A DNA stretch of 6,814 bases. Source: Deltaproteobacteria bacterium RIFCSPLOWO2_02_56_12. Lineage in GTDB: Bacteria > Desulfobacterota > Binatia > UBA9968. Positions 5,710 to 6,814 of this stretch are shown here, in pieces. The notes beneath the pieces were generated by a model that saw nothing but the letters and a program-made list of their open reading frames with translations, did no database searches and was not told the DNA's origin. The stretch covers positions 1 to 6,814 of the forward strand of contig MGRY01000100.1 of the NCBI GenBank assembly GCA_001799045.1, written 5' to 3'. Position 1 is the first letter of the stretch. Each line of letters begins with the position of its first letter. Position numbers and translations under genes: made by a program.

Positions 5710-6814
5710 ATGGCTTTGCATACGGTCCGCGGCTACTGCGCACTGTGCACGGCGCACTGCGCCACGATAACCACGGTCGAGAACGGCCGGGTCGTTCGCC
5801 TTGACCCTGATCCCGACCATCCCAACGGCGGGGTCATGTGTCTCAAAGGCAAGGCCGCCCCGGAACTTCTTTACCACCTCGATCGATTGAACTACCCGCT
5901 GCGGCGCACCCGACCAAAAGGCGATTCTGATCCCGGATGGGAGAGGATCGGCTGGAACGAAGCGCTCGATGACATCGCAAAACGCCTGCGCGCCATTCGT
6001 GAGCGCTACGGCGCCCGCGCCGTTGCCCTGGCCAAGGGGACCCGCAGCGGGACTTCCGTGGACGATGCCGAGCGCTGGCTCGGCAGATTTCTCAACGCCT
6101 TCGGGAGTCCGAATTGGGTCTCCACCACTCACGTCTGCAATTGGCACAAGGACACGGGCTTCAGCTACACGTTCGGCGTGAATCTCCCTACTCCTGATCT
6201 GACACACAGCAACGTCTTTCTCCTCTGGGGCCATAACCCCAGTTTCACTTCCCTGATCCTGGCCCATGACATTGTAGCCGCCAGGGCCCGTGGCATGAAG
6301 ATCATCGCCATTGATCCGCGCCGGGTCGGCATCGCCAGCCAGGCGGATATTCTCCTTCAGGTCCGTCCGGGCGCTGACGGCGCGCTCGCCCTCGCGCTCA
6401 TCCACGCGCTGATCGAACAGGCTCAATACGACGAGGCTTTTGTGCGCGACTGGACTAACGGACCATTTCTTTTGAACTGCGACACGGGTGCGGCGCTCAC
6501 GGAGGCTGATCTGACGGCTGCAGGCCGGCCGGACCGTTACCTGGTGTGGGATGAGATAACTCAGCGTCCGATGATCTATGATTCCCTCTCCGGCTGCTAT
6601 GAAAGTGATAACATCCGTCCGTCCCTTTTCGGCGCTCGGACAGTGCGGGACAACAAGGGCGCAGAGATCCGCTGCCAGCCTTGCTTTTCTGCATTAGCGA
6701 ATATTGCTGAGCGCTATGCGCCCGAGCGTTCAGAAACGATCACCTGGGTACCTGGAAAAATGGTCCGGGAAGCGGCGCATCTTCTCGCCGCCAATCGGCC
6801 AGCCAGCCTGTACA
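5710..6814 (+). CDS. Molybdopterin (bis-MGD) oxidoreductase, catalytic subunit, 3' end outside window
   Basis: First 368 codons of a DMSO reductase-superfamily enzyme; relatives are usually 650-800 residues, so about half is present. It was read directly from 5710 and stays open to the window end. The N-terminus carries the [4Fe-4S] motif C10-x2-C13-x3-C17-x26-C44, followed by LKGK with the conserved Lys (K46). C143 in THVCNWHKDTG sits where the family's molybdenum ligand lies, suggesting Cys ligation as in the Nap/Psr/Phs group. Pterin-binding motifs include LLWGHNPS (about 172-179), IIAIDPRR (about 198-205) and VRPGADGALALALIHAL. The Fe-S motif starts at residue 10 with no twin-arginine leader, so the enzyme is probably cytoplasmic. 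No Shine-Dalgarno precedes the ATG. It lies three bases after the flavoprotein stop and in the same frame, so translational coupling is likely. The substrate is unknown; a shared pathway with the flavoprotein is inferred from the spacing. Confidence 0.92.
   Translation, partial: MALHTVRGYCALCTAHCATITTVENGRVVRLDPDPDHPNGGVMCLKGKAAPELLYHLDRLNYPLRRTRPKGDSDPGWERIGWNEALDDIAKRLRAIRERYGARAVALAKGTRSGTSVDDAERWLGRFLNAFGSPNWVSTTHVCNWHKDTGFSYTFGVNLPTPDLTHSNVFLLWGHNPSFTSLILAHDIVAARARGMKIIAIDPRRVGIASQADILLQVRPGADGALALALIHALIEQAQYDEAFVRDWTNGPFLLNCDTGAALTEADLTAAGRPDRYLVWDEITQRPMIYDSLSGCYESDNIRPSLFGARTVRDNKGAEIRCQPCFSALANIAERYAPERSETITWVPGKMVREAAHLLAANRPASLY

Noticed and set aside
5275..6426. A 383-codon minus-strand open frame antisense to the molybdoenzyme
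   Set aside because: The plus strand encodes a clear Fe-S and pterin-binding protein here. The antisense frame spans a gene boundary and shows no motif.

Overview
The window looks like chromosomal DNA of a moderately GC-rich bacterium. The coding regions are GC-rich, and a short AT-rich patch lies in the one real intergenic gap. A housekeeping repair gene (mfd) sits beside a flavoprotein/molybdopterin-enzyme pair that lacks export signals. This suggests an anaerobically respiring or facultative bacterium with a large redox repertoire. A Desulfobacterota, NC10 or Tectomicrobia-like lineage would fit, but this is a loose inference from protein style and the window has no taxonomic marker.

Left half, minus strand (about 90-3958): a two-gene unit. 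A small DUF309-family protein is transcribed first. It overlaps by four bases (ATGA) with mfd, which encodes a full-length transcription-repair coupling factor of 1168 residues. Mfd has no Shine-Dalgarno of its own, so its translation is probably coupled to DUF309. The junction also carries a U UUU UUC heptamer in the right frame for a -1 shift from DUF309 into mfd. Bases 1-89 lie downstream of mfd and hold no recognisable gene or convincing terminator.

Middle (3959-4227): a 269-base divergent gap. It holds small GC-rich palindromes (3991-4017), an AT-rich block of overlapping, mutually exclusive inverted repeats (4022-4080), and a further stretch with repeat-like character (4081-4150). A weak sigma70-like promoter candidate and a good ribosome binding site precede the right-hand operon. 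The gap resembles dispersed intergenic repeat material more than a simple promoter region.

Right half, plus strand (4228-6814): an operon whose first gene encodes a soluble FAD_binding_2 (fumarate reductase/ketosteroid dehydrogenase superfamily) flavoprotein of 492 residues. After only three bases, and in the same reading frame, comes a molybdopterin (bis-MGD) oxidoreductase with an N-terminal [4Fe-4S] site and a likely Cys molybdenum ligand. This second gene runs off the window after 368 codons. The two probably act in one redox pathway in the cytoplasm, but the substrate cannot be read from the sequence.
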